Assembly (NCBI GenBank): GCA_013398295.1 | Contig: VZSF01006823.1 | Coordinates: 603,687-667,686 of the forward strand | From: Chionis minor | Lineage: Eukaryota; Chordata; Aves; Charadriiformes; Chionididae | DNA: 64,000 bases | Direction of reading: 5' to 3' | Part shown: positions 33,644 to 45,639 of the stretch, piece by piece | How positions within the stretch are numbered: the first letter of the stretch is position 1 | Layout: the number at the start of each line of letters is the position of its first letter | Notes under the pieces: generated by a model | The model's input: the letters and a program-made list of their open reading frames with translations, nothing else | Databases searched by the model: none | What the model was told of the DNA's origin: nothing | Made by a program: the position numbers and the translations under genes

Positions 33644-36419
33644 GATTACAGAATATTTAACTGATATGTGCAAAATATTCTGAATGAATACAGATGGGGC
33701 TGGATGTTGAGGCAGATGCTAGTGACCTTTTCGGAGCCTGCTTTCTCTCTGTGCTTCGGAAGACGAAAACATCCAACGCGCCTATTTAGACTGGGAGGAA
33801 GGGAAAGAAAGAAAAGGAAGGAAAGAGGGTGATTTATGCTACCGTTCCTATTCTAGATGCTGTGAGAGCTACCAGGACCACGTCTCTGGCTGGGCAGGAG
33901 CCAGCGTTCCTCGTGTCTGGTGGCTGTACCTCCTGGAGAATGGCTTTCAGCAACCCAAAGTGTTGTACCAGCACCAGTCAAGGAACTGTGTAGGCTGGGT
34001 TGAAGGCTGTTTGAACTTGCACTGCTGCCAAAAAATGGTGCTAAAACTACAAACGTAGTATCGTTACATCCTCTGGCCAGGCCTCTATGGATGTAAATCA
34101 CTCAGTCGTGTGAAGTCAGGGCAATTTATACCTGGTGAGAGTGCACCCCTGGATCACACACAAACTACCCTTCAAGGTAGTCCCTCATGGACTGCCTTGG
34201 TATCTGTTTGTTCTCAGCTGGTGGCTTCCAGTTCAAATTTACTTACTTAATCTGTAAAAACTTAATAGCTCCCTCCATCCATTATAGAGGACTTGAACTG
34301 AACCCATACTTCTGTATCTGTTGCCCAGACGGATTCTTGAAATCATAAGAGATCATACATAGGTATACTTCAAGCTTCTGCAAGAGAAAAGATAATACAC
34401 GTTCAGATAAATGGGACTTAGAAATCATGGGAAAGAGGTCAATGCCTTAACAATGGCCCGTTTTTACATGCATGCCAGCCAGTAGTTTAGGAATGGAATA
34501 TAAATGCAACTCTTTCTTGGAAGGTCATTGAATTGAGCTGAACTGACCCAACCAGTTGCTATTGGCTTGTAGAAACACCATGGACAGCAATATTTATGAT
34601 GATTACCCTGACAGGCTGAGTAATTGCTTTGCAGCTAAAATGCTAAAAGCAATGGAGCTGGGTTTTCAAAAGAAGTATTTCATCAGAGCTTCCTAAATAA
34701 AATAATTGTGGGAAGTAACTGGAAAATGGAGCTGGTGGCTGGATTTGTGTTACTATATATGGGTGTGTATATATATATGTACACAGATATTTCTGAGTAC
34801 ATGTATAAAGTAGGGTAGATCAGGAAAGGGAAGAAAGCAATCTCTTTAGACTGAAGGTTTCCACAAATCTTCCTGAATGTGTTTATTGCTACTAATGTCA
34901 CCAGGACCATTATTCCATTGATAGTGCTCATATACATAAACATATTTTCAAGGACCTGAAATGTAAAAATCAGAAGAGCATGGTATAGAGCACTCAGTGT
35001 AGTCCACGGCATGAACCTACAGCTTTGAATATTTACCTTTAAAGTTACATGAATAGCAAAAATGAAGCAATTTGTTTCCTCAAACATTTGTGTCTGAAGT
35101 AAGAATTCATACTTTTCAATCAATTGCCTTATTGGGTATGCCACACACAATATTACTGTGCTTTTTATCCTGAAAGAATTCTCACATCCAGTCTACTTCT
35201 ATCAATTACTGAAAGTTTGCATTGTGGAATTAAGCAGATCAACCACTGCAGCTGCTCATCTTATTATCTTCTAAATAGTCCTGGTGTGAGGACAAGACTT
35301 TGAAAGGACCATTTTTACACACTCGTGCTATATATGAATCCCTACTTATGAGTGACCAGGTTGTCTTTGCTTCAGCTGCTAAGCGAGATTCAGATCTGCG
35401 TGCTTTTCAAATGAGCTGAGAAATTGTAAAAAATAGAAAATGTAGGACAAGTGTTGATTTGAAACTGGTTCATGAAGTTGAATTCTTTGGTTAATGGGTC
35501 TTCAAGATATTTAGATGCTGAAGTTCCTAAATTCGCGTGGTCAGATAGACACCATCACTGCACGTGCAACAGTGGAAAATGTACGTGTAAGTGCTAAGAG
35601 GTGGAAACTACTTTTACGGCGGGCGCGTAGCCAGTGTACGTACGTGTTGATATGAATGCTTTCAAGAAAATGTGATCCTCAAGGCTCAGCCAGTTTGAAT
35701 AATCAATAGCCATCTTCATACTCAGGTACCTCTTTAATGCAATGCCGAGGAATTTACCACAAGCTCTTATTAATGCAAACCCATAGCTAAATCCTGTCTG
35801 ATCACACTACGCTGGAAATGGCCCTCCAAGGAACACTTCTTTTTCGTAAAGGGATTTCCTTCAGTGCTGGTTCACAGACCACTCTTTGCTGTGCTTTAGA
35901 GTCACCATACCCCTCCTTCTCAGCTGCTACAGCAGCATATATATAATCACTGCACGGGAAATAAACCATTGTCTAAGTTTCAGGACAAGCACTACTTTTG
36001 TGTATTCATGAATACCACAAAACCACTAAGTAGTCAAGTTAAACATAGATACTCTGGACACACAAATGTGAGCTGGATTATATGTATTTTTGGGGTTATT
36101 TTGGCAGATTTTGGATTTAAGAGTAACCTAGGCTACTAAAGTCTGCAATGCCAAACTGCTCTGGTCCCTGGCTTCGAATGTCATACCCAGCTTCCTGGGC
36201 ACTTAAAGGACACAGAGGAGAAACATTCCTCTGAGATAGATTTGGCAGGAACCTGTTTTATGAAAGCCAAGAGAGGTGGGGGAGAAGGTAGAGCTTTCCA
36301 AATTTGGGTCCAGAGGGACCTGTCAAATCTGCTGTACTCTCAGAGCTGCAGATACAGAAGCTTCCATGAGTGGTGAGTAAATGGGACAAGAGTTTAGGAT
36401 GACTTCATCCTTTTTTTCC
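33644..36419. other. Non-coding with one long open frame
   Basis: AT-rich. A TA/TG-rich tract is present at about 34752-34782. CpG-containing words (ACGTGC, TACGTGT, GGGCGCGTAG, TACGTACGTG) cluster near 35560-35650. No gene recognised. Confidence 0.55.
34683..35150 (-). other. Unrecognised open frame, 155 codons
   Basis: The frame opens at TTG and its first ATG lies about 21 codons inside. It is unusually long for such AT-rich DNA and is rich in I, F, L, Y and T, as AT-rich random sequence would be. No known domain. Possibly a fragment of an unrecognised old element, or chance. Confidence 0.15.
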
Positions 36420-36635
36420 ATTATTACCAGGTATTCTGTAATAGCACTTGCAGGCTGTAACCAAGGCTGGGACCTGCTGTGCTAGCACTTGTATGGACAA
36501 GAAAATAGACACTGCTCTTGCCCCGAAAGGTTTAGACTGAGATCTTGAAAGCAAGATGATTTCGGCCTTAAGGATGGTATGACAAAGAGCAGAAAAAGAG
36601 GGAAGTGAAGTGACTTGCTCAATGTCAGGAGTACT
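36420..36635 (+). mobile_element. Near-full-length ancient amniote MIR-type SINE
   Basis: The whole sequence of landmarks is visible in order: TATTACCAGGTATTCTGTAA, TAGCACTTGCAGG, CTGCTGTGCTAGCACTTGTA, AAATAGACACTGCTCTTGCC, CCGAAAGGTTTAGACTGAG, and GAAGTGACTTGCTCAATGTC. These parallel the amniote MIR landmarks ('TAGCACCTAGGAGCCC...GTGCTAGGCGCTGTAC...GTCCCTGCCCCAAAGAGCTT...GTGACTTGCCCAAGGTCA'). It is the longest MIR-like copy in the window. Confidence 0.75.
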
Positions 36636-39229
36636 CTGAAAGTTTTCTGCTGCCTGTTCTGCCAGTTTAGACTCTCATGGGCTGTTCTGGATAAACACCG
36701 CTGAAAAGTGGAAATCACATAGTGGAGTTAGAAGCAGATCTACTGTGTTCACTCGTAGCCCACAGAGTTCCTAGATATCAGCTACAGTTCTTTATCATCC
36801 AAAATTTTATCTCTTGGGGATTGATTTTACTTAGTATCTCTCTGTTTTCCCACCACACCCCTTGTGAAGAAATCAGACATTTGGAAAATTGTAATCTAGG
36901 TAGCAAAAGTTGCTCCATACCCTGGAAGTGATTTTTGATGTATCTGCCTATTTTTCAGTTTCTGTCTCTATCATGATATCTGGGAGCATTTGCAAATCAG
37001 TTAAAAGCATCATACCATATCAGATATGAATAACTTCGTTCCTTCTCACCCATCCCCATCCACGCTCCAGGCTTCCACTTCCCTAGGCAGATTTCTCAGG
37101 AGAAATCCAAGTGAATAGCTAGCCTCGCTGGGTGCTTTGAAGGGCAATACAGATTAACTTGGCCAAACCATTAGGGAAAGCAAGTTGTTGCTTAAGCTGA
37201 AGGTCCTGATTAGGAAATGCCTTCATCCACAAAGGTGTATGTCAACCCCACCCGCACACATGGAAAGTTCAGATCACTTAGATGCAAGATTGCAGTTGAT
37301 CTCAGCATCTATAGAGATGAAAGGAGCTGCAGCATCCAAACCATGCTGGGCTTCGTTTAGAGAGATCCAAACTGGGAATTTGGATTCCATTGCAACTGGA
37401 AACAAACTAGTAACCAGTCCAGCCTGCCAAGCAATGCAGCAATTAATGAATACTCCCATAACCTCCCTGCTAGGTAATTCCAGCAGCACAGTTTGCTCTA
37501 TGGTTAGTTTGCTAGGGTTTCTTTCTGGAAACACCACCTTGACACAGTGCCAATCCAGAGATCTGGGGAACCACCACACCACTGAGCTGCCCCTAACAGG
37601 TAATACTTCCAGAGCTGCAAACGCCAACTCAATGTGTTTCAGCAAGAAAAAAACTTTAGGTGCTGGAGAGTGGAAGGAAGCACAGAAGAAGCCTTGGAAA
37701 GCCATACAGGGCCATTTTCTGTTACGTAGGTCATCCCTGTTGTGCTTGCCTTGGCAAGAAGCTGAAACCCACGTGTCTCTTGGTGGATGGAAGTGGCAGC
37801 CCCAGAGTTACTCAGATGAAAACTGAGACAGAAATGAGACTTGACCCATTCAAACCCGGACACTTCTGTTGTCCACTGGATCCTGGCAGAGCACCTGCTC
37901 TGTCAGGGAACTCTTCTTTGCCTGGAGCTCCCAGGCTGAGCTGGGAGTCACTCTTCTCTTCCATCACCACCACCAGGCTTCCTACAGGTCATTTATGCAT
38001 TCAGAACAAGTGGGATTCTCAACTTCCTGTGCATTGAACTCCCAAATAGTCTACAGTGATTATTTCACTTAAAGTGCACTGAGGTTAAACTCCTTTTTAT
38101 AGTATTCTTTGTCCTTTCAATGATCAGTCCCCTTTTTGAATGACCACTCTGTCTGGCCACCACGACATAATCTCTAGACTTTTCATGCCTTGACATCCCC
38201 TTGGCATTCCCTATAACATGTGACTCACATATATGCATCTTACTTACAGACACTGTGTTCTCTCTAATCCTGAAATTCTTGACTCGGTACATTCTGAAGT
38301 TAGCAGCTAATTCTAGTTGCCGTTTCTGAGGGACACTGAGAAATGAAGAGCCAAAATACTGCGTACCTCGCTGCAGCGGACCAAGGGGGGTTCCCCTGAC
38401 TGTAAACTTCTTAACAGAAAAATGTCTGTTGTTCTGGGCAGGCCATCAGGAAAGGAAAAGAAAAAACACCTCCTCCTCTTCTCATCCCACTCACTTCTGT
38501 GAAGGAATTTGGTCTGTATATTTTGAGGTCCTGAAGGATTTAGAAACCTTTTTCTTCATTACAGTTCTGGACTGAGAATTTCCCTTGATTCCTCTCTATC
38601 TGTCTCAATAGAATTCTTCCTGTTTACATAAATTAAAGATCTGGACTCTGGTTTCCAACCGAACCAAGGAGGAGTCAAGTGCAATGAGACAGATTGTCCT
38701 CACAGGATTTCTAGCTGCGTAGAGAATCCAAAGTGTCAGAAATCTTGTGGGAAGGACTATTTCCAGGGAAATTCCATCCTGTAGTTTCCATACATGTCAT
38801 ATAAGTTATGTCACCCCAGACTATAAACCTTCTGAAATCAGCCTGCTGCATTCAACACTTCTGGCTATATGATAATTTTTTATTTTTTTTTTTTTTTTCC
38901 TTCTGCTTTAAACTACCTCACTTGAAATTGTGAGCCCAGCATTCGTGATTCCCTCTGAAAGTGTGGAAGGACAGGATTCATCTGGAGGCTGCCATCCTTA
39001 GCTGGTGAAGAAAGGGCCCCAAACCAGTTGAGTTGTGCCATGTGGCGTAGGTCCATCCAGGTGGCACGTTAGGTGCTTAGAGGGCATCCTTCGGAGCTAA
39101 AGCTCTGACACATCAAGTGATGCAGCGGAGCAGGAAGTTGAAGACTGAGATTCACTTCTAGATCTGTCCTTGCTGCAAACTGAGCAGTCGGTGGTAATTT
39201 TGATCAGATGAATTCCTCCTATCAGAAAG
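36636..39229. other. Non-coding with the window's longest open frame
   Basis: No gene or repeat family recognised. A T-rich tract lies at 38876-38898. The stretch contains the open frame described separately at 37185-37826. Confidence 0.5.
37185..37826 (+). other. Unrecognised open frame, 213 codons
   Basis: This is the longest frame in the window. It opens at a TTG; the first ATG is at 37239, giving about 195 codons. The opposite strand is also open for 143 codons at 37274-37705, a pattern more typical of stop-poor DNA than of a real gene. The translation is rich in S, T, A and L, with no domain, signal peptide or repeat I recognise. A chance frame, an exon of an untranslated transcript or an old element fragment are all possible. 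Confidence 0.2.
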
Positions 39230-39740
39230 AAAGGCAACGTATGCCGGTACTTTAATTTCATTTCAATTTGCTTTAGCAGAGATTTATAATTATTATAAGG
39301 AATTATTTTATAATGTAATTCTGTGTTGTCAGAGTAGGTTAGCTTTATGACCTGCTTTAAAAAATAAATGCGGCTTTAATTAAAACAAAACCGAAGAGAG
39401 AAGTACAGTCTTGTACCAACATGTTGCTGTCAGCACCCTGCTAACTGTCTGAATTGAACTGTAAGTCTCCGCTCAAAGATACCAGTGCCAAAAACAAAGC
39501 TCACAGTACATTTAAAGGCACCGGTGGCTTATTTTTAATTTGTATCTCAACTTAGTATTGCTGGAGGTTTTCTAATAACATTATGACGACTGTCAAAAAT
39601 CAGACAGTAATGAATAGCAACCTTTAGTAGGCTGTCAACTTTTACAGAAGCATCGCTGGCTGCATTAATAGAGCCGACTCTCTTTTTGCTTAGCAGCAGT
39701 GCATTTCCATTACCTGAAATGGAGTCACTTTTGGTTTAAC
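39230..39740. promoter_or_regulatory. Candidate conserved regulatory block
   Basis: Long repeat-free AT-rich block with TTTATAATTATTATAA near 39283, a perfect TTAATTAA at 39376-39383 and CATTACCTGA at 39708-39717. The texture is typical of vertebrate developmental enhancers. Conservation is not demonstrated. Confidence 0.35.
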
Positions 39741-40186
39741 CTAGTACAAGATCAGAATCAGACTCATTAAATTTAGCCTTCAAGCTGCCATCTTTCATGA
39801 GGTAAGATGATTTTGCTTCTACATAATGGATGTCACAGAGCTCATCTTCAGTACATGCTCACACCACTTGTAATTTTCTGTATTTGCATTACCTGACATG
39901 TGAGACAATATTAATGCTATATCACACTGAAGCCTCTCTGACATCAGCAAATAGAGCCACCACACAAACCAGAGGCTTCCTAGCATGAGTGCACCACACA
40001 TAGCTCCATTTTTGCCCTTGTGTCTCCTTCACAAGGTCAGTGATATTAAGCTGACATATTAAACCATTTTAGTATCACTTTATCAGAATTCGTCGCGTCT
40101 TAGTGTTCATCATGCCTCAAGATCTGAAGAGCTGTTGCATGGCTAATGCTACACGGCTTGGTTAGGTCGATATGTAATATTCTGGG
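39741..40186. promoter_or_regulatory. Candidate conserved element with octamer
   Basis: ATTTGCAT at 39882-39889 is directly followed by a second CATTACCTGA (39887-39896), the same 10-mer as 179 bp upstream. Repeat-free. Function is inferred from motif content only. Confidence 0.3.
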
Positions 40187-40240
40187 GGCTAAAATCTGGC
40201 TCCCTAGAAGTCAATGGAGACTTTGATTTTGATTTTACTA
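40187..40240. repeat. Possible ancient foldback-repeat fragment
   Basis: GGGCTAAAATCTGGCTCCCT followed by AGAAGTCAATGGAGACTTTG resembles the old amniote repeats containing 'GAAGTCAATGG'. Short and diverged. Confidence 0.35.
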
Positions 40241-41359
40241 ATGCTAGTTTTAATATTAATAATTCTATTGATTTTCTTCTCATTAACTTCAGAGTTAGAA
40301 AATTATCTAGTCCATACACTACGTTTGGGGATAGATATTAATTTTTTAATTTTTTACTCTGCCTTATTAAAATGATTCAGTAAGTGGATGAAAATGCAAT
40401 GACAGAATTAATTCTGGGTCCTTAGTAAACAGTACGTACTCAGCACAAACAAGTATCAGTTTCTAGGTGGACAGCAAGATGCAGAAACAAATGGGTGAGG
40501 GGCATATTGCATCCTTTGCCTCCAACCCCTCTGTGCAATATGTTCACCTGGGTGCTGAAACCCCTACAAAAGTCCACTACCGTCAAGTTTCCCAGTGGGG
40601 GAACTCAAGGAAGGAGCCTGCAGTAGCTGTCAATATCAAGGCTGTACGTGGTAATGTAAAGCCAAATATTTGAGGGATGATTCATGGAAAATGAAACCTC
40701 TTCTCTAGGACATATTTTTAAAAAACTTTTTCTACAGAATACATGGGTGAAAGGAGTTAAAAAGAGTTTAAGAGTTTACTCTTAAGTAAAACAGTTTTAG
40801 AGTTTATTCTTAAGTAAAACAGTTTAAGAGTTAATTCTTAAGTAAAATTGTACTTTTCAGAAAGGTATTTTCTCAGCTAAGATTGTCTAGTTTGACATTA
40901 AGACAAGCAGCTTCAGGTATTATACTACTTCCTTTAAAATTGCTATACCAAACCCTGAATTTCTTTCTTCCAACATGCTTGCACAAAAGCCGTCTGTCTC
41001 GGTGTCAGATGGGTAACACTCACTTCTGCGCTAGATCAGAGCTTGATTTGAAAAGCCTCATGTCCTAAATGTTTTGTGCCATTAGAGAGCTGGTAAATCA
41101 CTCCTTCTAAACATTTTAATACATTTCTAGTCTTGGTAATTTACGAGATGTCAAATCAGTGAATATATTAAGAACCTTTTCAGAAAAATACATAGTAGTT
41201 TATAAAATGTATTTGTTACCATTTCTCTTTCTGATTAGTGCATACCTGATCATAGAGCCAGGTTTAGAAAAGTGTTACTTTTTTTAAAGCCCAAATATTT
41301 GAGAGAGCTCAAGGCACAGCGTCTGTCTCCCTTGTGCTACTCATGGCTTTGGACACCTC
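40241..41359. other. AT-rich non-coding with a small minisatellite
   Basis: Nothing gene-like. It contains the three-unit tandem repeat at 40770-40854. Confidence 0.6.
40770..40854 (+). repeat. Three-copy 28-29 bp tandem repeat
   Basis: Units at 40770-40798, 40799-40826 and 40827-40854 share AGAGTT, TTCTTAAGTAAAA (CTCTTAAGTAAAA in the first) and a T-rich end. Each carries the palindrome CTTAAG. The first two units are almost identical and the third is more diverged. Confidence 0.9.
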
Positions 41360-41450
41360 TTGGACAGGGGCCATCTTTCTATTCTATGTTATTCTGTTGA
41401 GCACTGATTCATAACTATATTTCAGGCAGTATCATGCTGTAAATAATAAT
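41360..41450 (-). mobile_element. Ancient MIR-type SINE, 5' part
   Basis: The + strand reads GGACAGGGGCCATCTTTCTA, TTCTATGTTATTCTGTTGAG, CACTGATTCAT, then GCTGTAAATAATAATGA, the reverse complement of the 5' half of the amniote MIR type ('GGGCAGGGACTGTCTTTTTG...TACAGCGCCTAGCAC...AATAATAA'). Confidence 0.65.
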
Positions 41451-43650
41451 GAACATTAGCAACTGTACATATCACCTAAGGCACTAAAACTAGTCGGGAG
41501 GCATACAAAGTTAGCTCTAATAACTTCTGAAACATTTCTCAATTATTTTTTTTCTAACACTACATGCCTATGATAGGTTTGTAGTTGTGAAATCTTATCA
41601 GCACCCATTTGAGATGGCTTTGCATTCCAGCTAGGGAGAGGTCTGTCTGTGTATACATGCTTGCACGGAGCTCGGAGTTTATTAAAACATCCTCCCCCCA
41701 AAAGACATGGTGTAGCACAGGAGTCATTGTCTGGCAATCAGCTTTGCTCTGGAAGACATGACAAGTGTCTAAGCCATAAGACATTGGACTTCATCCTGCA
41801 TCATGCTTGTTAAAGCTGTCTTGGGCTGGAGGGAATATTGCGTATAGTCGTGCATGAGGGAGACACGTCCTGATCCTGCTGTTTGAGTAACAGTTGAGAC
41901 ACAGTTCCCCAGATAACTCTATAGTCCTCTTTCTCACCACATATAAACACATTTTCCCTTCCTCCCTTCTCAGGTTTTAGCGTATGTAAGAGCTCAGTGG
42001 AACTATGATGCTGGATTGGCCTTAATATAGCTGCATGCTTAATAGGTGAATAGCTATTTTCTCACTTGGTTCCTCTAGCAGAATAGCTCAACAGCAATAG
42101 AGTGGGTTGGCTTGATCTTGCCCAGGTCCTTGGAAACTGTGGTCAGGTCAGATGTTCAATTCTGGAGCTTCAAGTGATGCTTTTACTCCTGGGCCATGGA
42201 CATGTACATTTGTCCCAGTGATTCTGAGATTAGATAGCAAAGACCAAAATAAACTCAGTTTTGTTCTAGTCCTTGTGGAAATGTTTGACACATATAAAAT
42301 AAAAGAGAATCCCTAAACCCTATTTTAGAAATAGTGCAAAGAAGCAGTTTGAAGCTCAGTTTCCATGTCGATTTATGCTGCATTCAATTTTCTGTAAACT
42401 TTCTGAAAAATGGTGGCATTAATGCCAAGGAAGTGGGGAGTCTTCCTCTCATTGCAGCCTGTCAGAGCTATGTCGGCTCGGCAGTGAACAGGGTTGGAAA
42501 CAGTGTTGGGAGAAGGAGGAGGAAAAAAGCCTTTTAGCATCCTATAAGCATTGTTCCTCCATTTTGGGTTTTTGGAATTTTTTTTAAAAAAGCAAAAGTA
42601 GTTGAAATACACATTTAAAAAATCTTAGCCAGCTGAACTCCTTTCAGTTACATAAAATCACTCTAACAATTTCTTTGCATTTGGAAGGTTGAGAGGAAGA
42701 AAGCAAACTACTTATATTCTCCCTGTTCAAATTTAAGTGAAACAAAATGTCTTCCTATTATCCCATTGGACAAATCTCGCCCGAGGTATTGAAGAAATTC
42801 CCCCCCAGAGCTCAATGCCTCTGTCTATAATGAAATACAAAGGAAAACAACTGCTAACACAAGTAGAGTTTGTACTGCGTGAACGACTTTTCCTGTATTA
42901 GCAAAGCAGACTACTAATATGATATGATGGGACATTACTAATGCAACAGAGTGTAGCTAATGCAAACAAAATATGTTGGAGTGCCTAGTTGAACGGAATA
43001 GAGAATTTGTTTGTCTGGGACCCAGGTTCTGAAAATCAAAGTAAATCCCAGAGAAATAAATCTTACGGATAATTCAATAAACAAGCCAAGCCCATCAGAT
43101 GCACCAAGGCCATTTGTGGACCCTGGAGGCACAGATAGAGCCAAGAACCTAACTCCCACGCTGACTTTTGAAGAGAGTCGGGTGCTTGGCTGTCCTTGAC
43201 ATTTTGGAAAATCTCTTTTGTATAAATAATAAATGATGACAATTTGCATTGACATAATAACTAAGTATATGTGATTATCAGTAAAGGCTGTAAAACTGCT
43301 GTTCAACTCTTCGCGAGCATTGCTGTCATCGAATTCAACGCTGTGTGTTCACAGCAAGTTCATCTCTCAGAAATAGCTGGTTATAATGCTGCCTTAAAAG
43401 ACTAACCGTGATTTTCTTTCTTTTTTTTGCCTCCTTCCCCTTCCTCCCACTCTCAGCTCTTAATGATGATATTGTCTGCTGTAAATGGATGGGTTTGAGC
43501 AAATTAGAGAATCCTATCCCTAGTTTCAGCTGAGGGGTAATATCTCCCACAGCAAAGGGTCTGCTTAGGCTTTGATGCATTTCACTCAAAAGACCGTCTA
43601 TTAAATTGAATACTTGTGTACTCTCCCGCAACCTCGAGGGCTGTGTGCTT
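41451..43650. other. Non-coding, nothing recognised
   Basis: AT-rich. Short frames only. A 12-base match to a microRNA at 43333 was considered and rejected. Confidence 0.6.
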
Positions 43651-43719
43651 CAGTGGGAGCTGCTTTGCAGCCAGTAGCAACTAGTCGCAATTTGTTATTA
43701 AAACTGCAGCTCCCCACTG
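43651..43719. repeat. Inverted repeat, 13-bp arms, 42-base loop
   Basis: CAGTGGGAGCTGC is mirrored by GCAGCTCCCCACTG with one extra C. The loop includes CAACTAGTCGCAATTTG. Confidence 0.8.
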
Positions 43720-44069
43720 CTTGCTGCTGCTGACTACCATGAGGCTGGAGTCTGCTCAAGAAACGCAGAGAAAGCAGAAACTGAGAATATTCCCAAGCTC
43801 ACCTTTTAATGAAGGCATATGGCATTCAGGATATTGTTATTCATGTAGTAATTGGCAACGGTGTACACATATTTATGGTACCGCTCATCATGCTTAGGAA
43901 ATTTTGGAATTGCTCCATTTTAATGGGCCATAAACACTTACCTAAAGTAAAAGTACATAGCAAATACAAAGAAACATGAATAATTCTTTATAATTACACT
44001 CATATATTTATGTACACACACACACATAGCCATCAGGCAAGGAGAATTTTTTTTCGTAATTATTACTGA

Positions 44070-44139
44070 GCTGGAGAGCAAACTGCGCCTAAATTGTAAA
44101 TTTAGCTAGAGAGCAAAGTGCGCCAGATTAGTAAATTTG
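44070..44139 (+). repeat. 35-bp tandem duplication
   Basis: Unit 1 (44070-44104) and unit 2 (44105-44139) share GCT(G/A)GAGAGCAAA(C/G)TGCGCC and then AT-rich sequence ending GTAAATTT. A small number of substitutions separate them. Confidence 0.85.
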
Positions 44140-44160
44140 ATTTCTAACTGTCAGGTGAAA

Positions 44161-45639
44161 AATCAAATGCAAGGTCCTAAGACTTTTTCTAGTTATTTGG
44201 GGCTGCATATGAACCAGAAAGAAACAAGATGAATTAGAGTGTTTGCAATTAGCTGCAGAACTGGATTCAAACATCTGCAGTAAAATGGGTTCTTGACAGA
44301 AAGCATCAGCTCAGGGACACAGGAAAAACCCGACACTTCATAGTCCTCTTTCTACTGGGATACTGGGGTTTTTGCCGGTTTTTTTAATTGTATTTTCAGT
44401 CTACTGATCCTTACAGACAGATGTGAGTGCATGGTTTATATCCTTACTAAGGAAAACTTCTGTTCAAATCTGTAATTGTAGGATTAAACTTCTGCTGCTA
44501 CAGCTATTGAGCTATTCCTATGTATATTCGAATTCCATTTTTATTTCAGAATAAGTTTTTTAAAACCCAATTGACTTATTTAAGCTAGAAATAAAACCTC
44601 TCATGCCTAAGTAAAAGTTCCACATGGCAAGATAAGGAACAATAGTGGTTTAAATCCACACATTTAAATTTCTGCTACTGAGAAGTTTCATCAGTTTGAG
44701 AGCAGACTTGCTGAAAAGAGAGGGACTGCTTAGAGAAGGACATAAAAATAAATTTTATGTGCCATCATTGGAGCCTGTGTCTGAGAGGACTGAAAAGGTA
44801 CATATTGCAAACCATTAAAATTAAAAAGTATATTTCTGGTTGTTCCAAATTCACCAAAACTTGTTAATTACTCACATCTAGATATTTAGGGTATATTTTC
44901 AGGAGGGTGGTCAGATAAGCACTCAGTCTTGCCTATGTTCTGTATACAGGAGTTAAAGATCTCAATAGTGATTTTGATAACAATGTGCAGATGCTGACCT
45001 TGTAATTCTTATACAAAGTGTTTAAACATGGGTGTCTGAGACTCTTCTTCCCCTTCTCCCACAACCAGAAATTGCAGTGCTTTTGTCCCAGCTCAATATT
45101 TGAAATATAATGCTTGCAAAGACCACCCCAGTGAGGCTGGATTTTGTATTTCTCTATTAGAAGCACGAGTCCCCTTTATCTTTCTACTTTGACATCTGGT
45201 GTTGCAGGTAGGATACTCTGGCTCACAGCATCTGTGCTGGGAAATGTTTTCTTTCCTTGGAGTCTCAGGCACTTCAGAAAAATCCTTCAGAAACCATTTA
45301 TCAGACTCAAAGCTGAAATGTTTAGTAAAATTTACAGTGAACCGCCTTCTTTCCCTTCCCACACAGTTTCCCCAGATTCACTCCAGCAGAGCAGTTGTCA
45401 GCAAATTGGATAATTTGCTGTTCCGAATCGGGGATAGTCAATTCGGTTCGTACCAATTTGAAAATTACCTTAACCAGTGTTCAAAACTAAAATGGGATTT
45501 GTTTTGTTGTTTAAAAATCTCTCGGGCAATTATTTCTTCTGGGAACTGACTCTCAGCATCCATACTCATGCTTCTTCACTGGCAAAAAGAGAAAATGTAG
45601 AGTTTTATCAATAACGTGCCGGCTGGCAGCTCAGAAGAT
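44161..45639. other. AT-rich non-coding, nothing recognised
   Basis: The overlapping frames at 45.1-45.55 kb on both strands show no known domain. Confidence 0.6.

Larger units (their letters stand above)
43651..44160. promoter_or_regulatory. Candidate conserved block with inverted repeat and internal duplication
   Basis: Repeat-family-free block. It opens with a 13-bp inverted repeat (arms at 43651-43663 and 43706-43719), continues with AT-rich homeodomain-like sequence (GTAGTAATTGG near 43845, TTTTAATGGGCC near 43918) and ends with a 35-bp tandem duplication at 44070-44139. A regulatory role is inferred. Confidence 0.35.

Noticed and set aside
43333..43344. ATTCAACGCTGT, 12 bases shared with the miR-181 mature sequence
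   Set aside because: The following bases differ from miR-181 and no complementary arm able to form a precursor hairpin is seen nearby.
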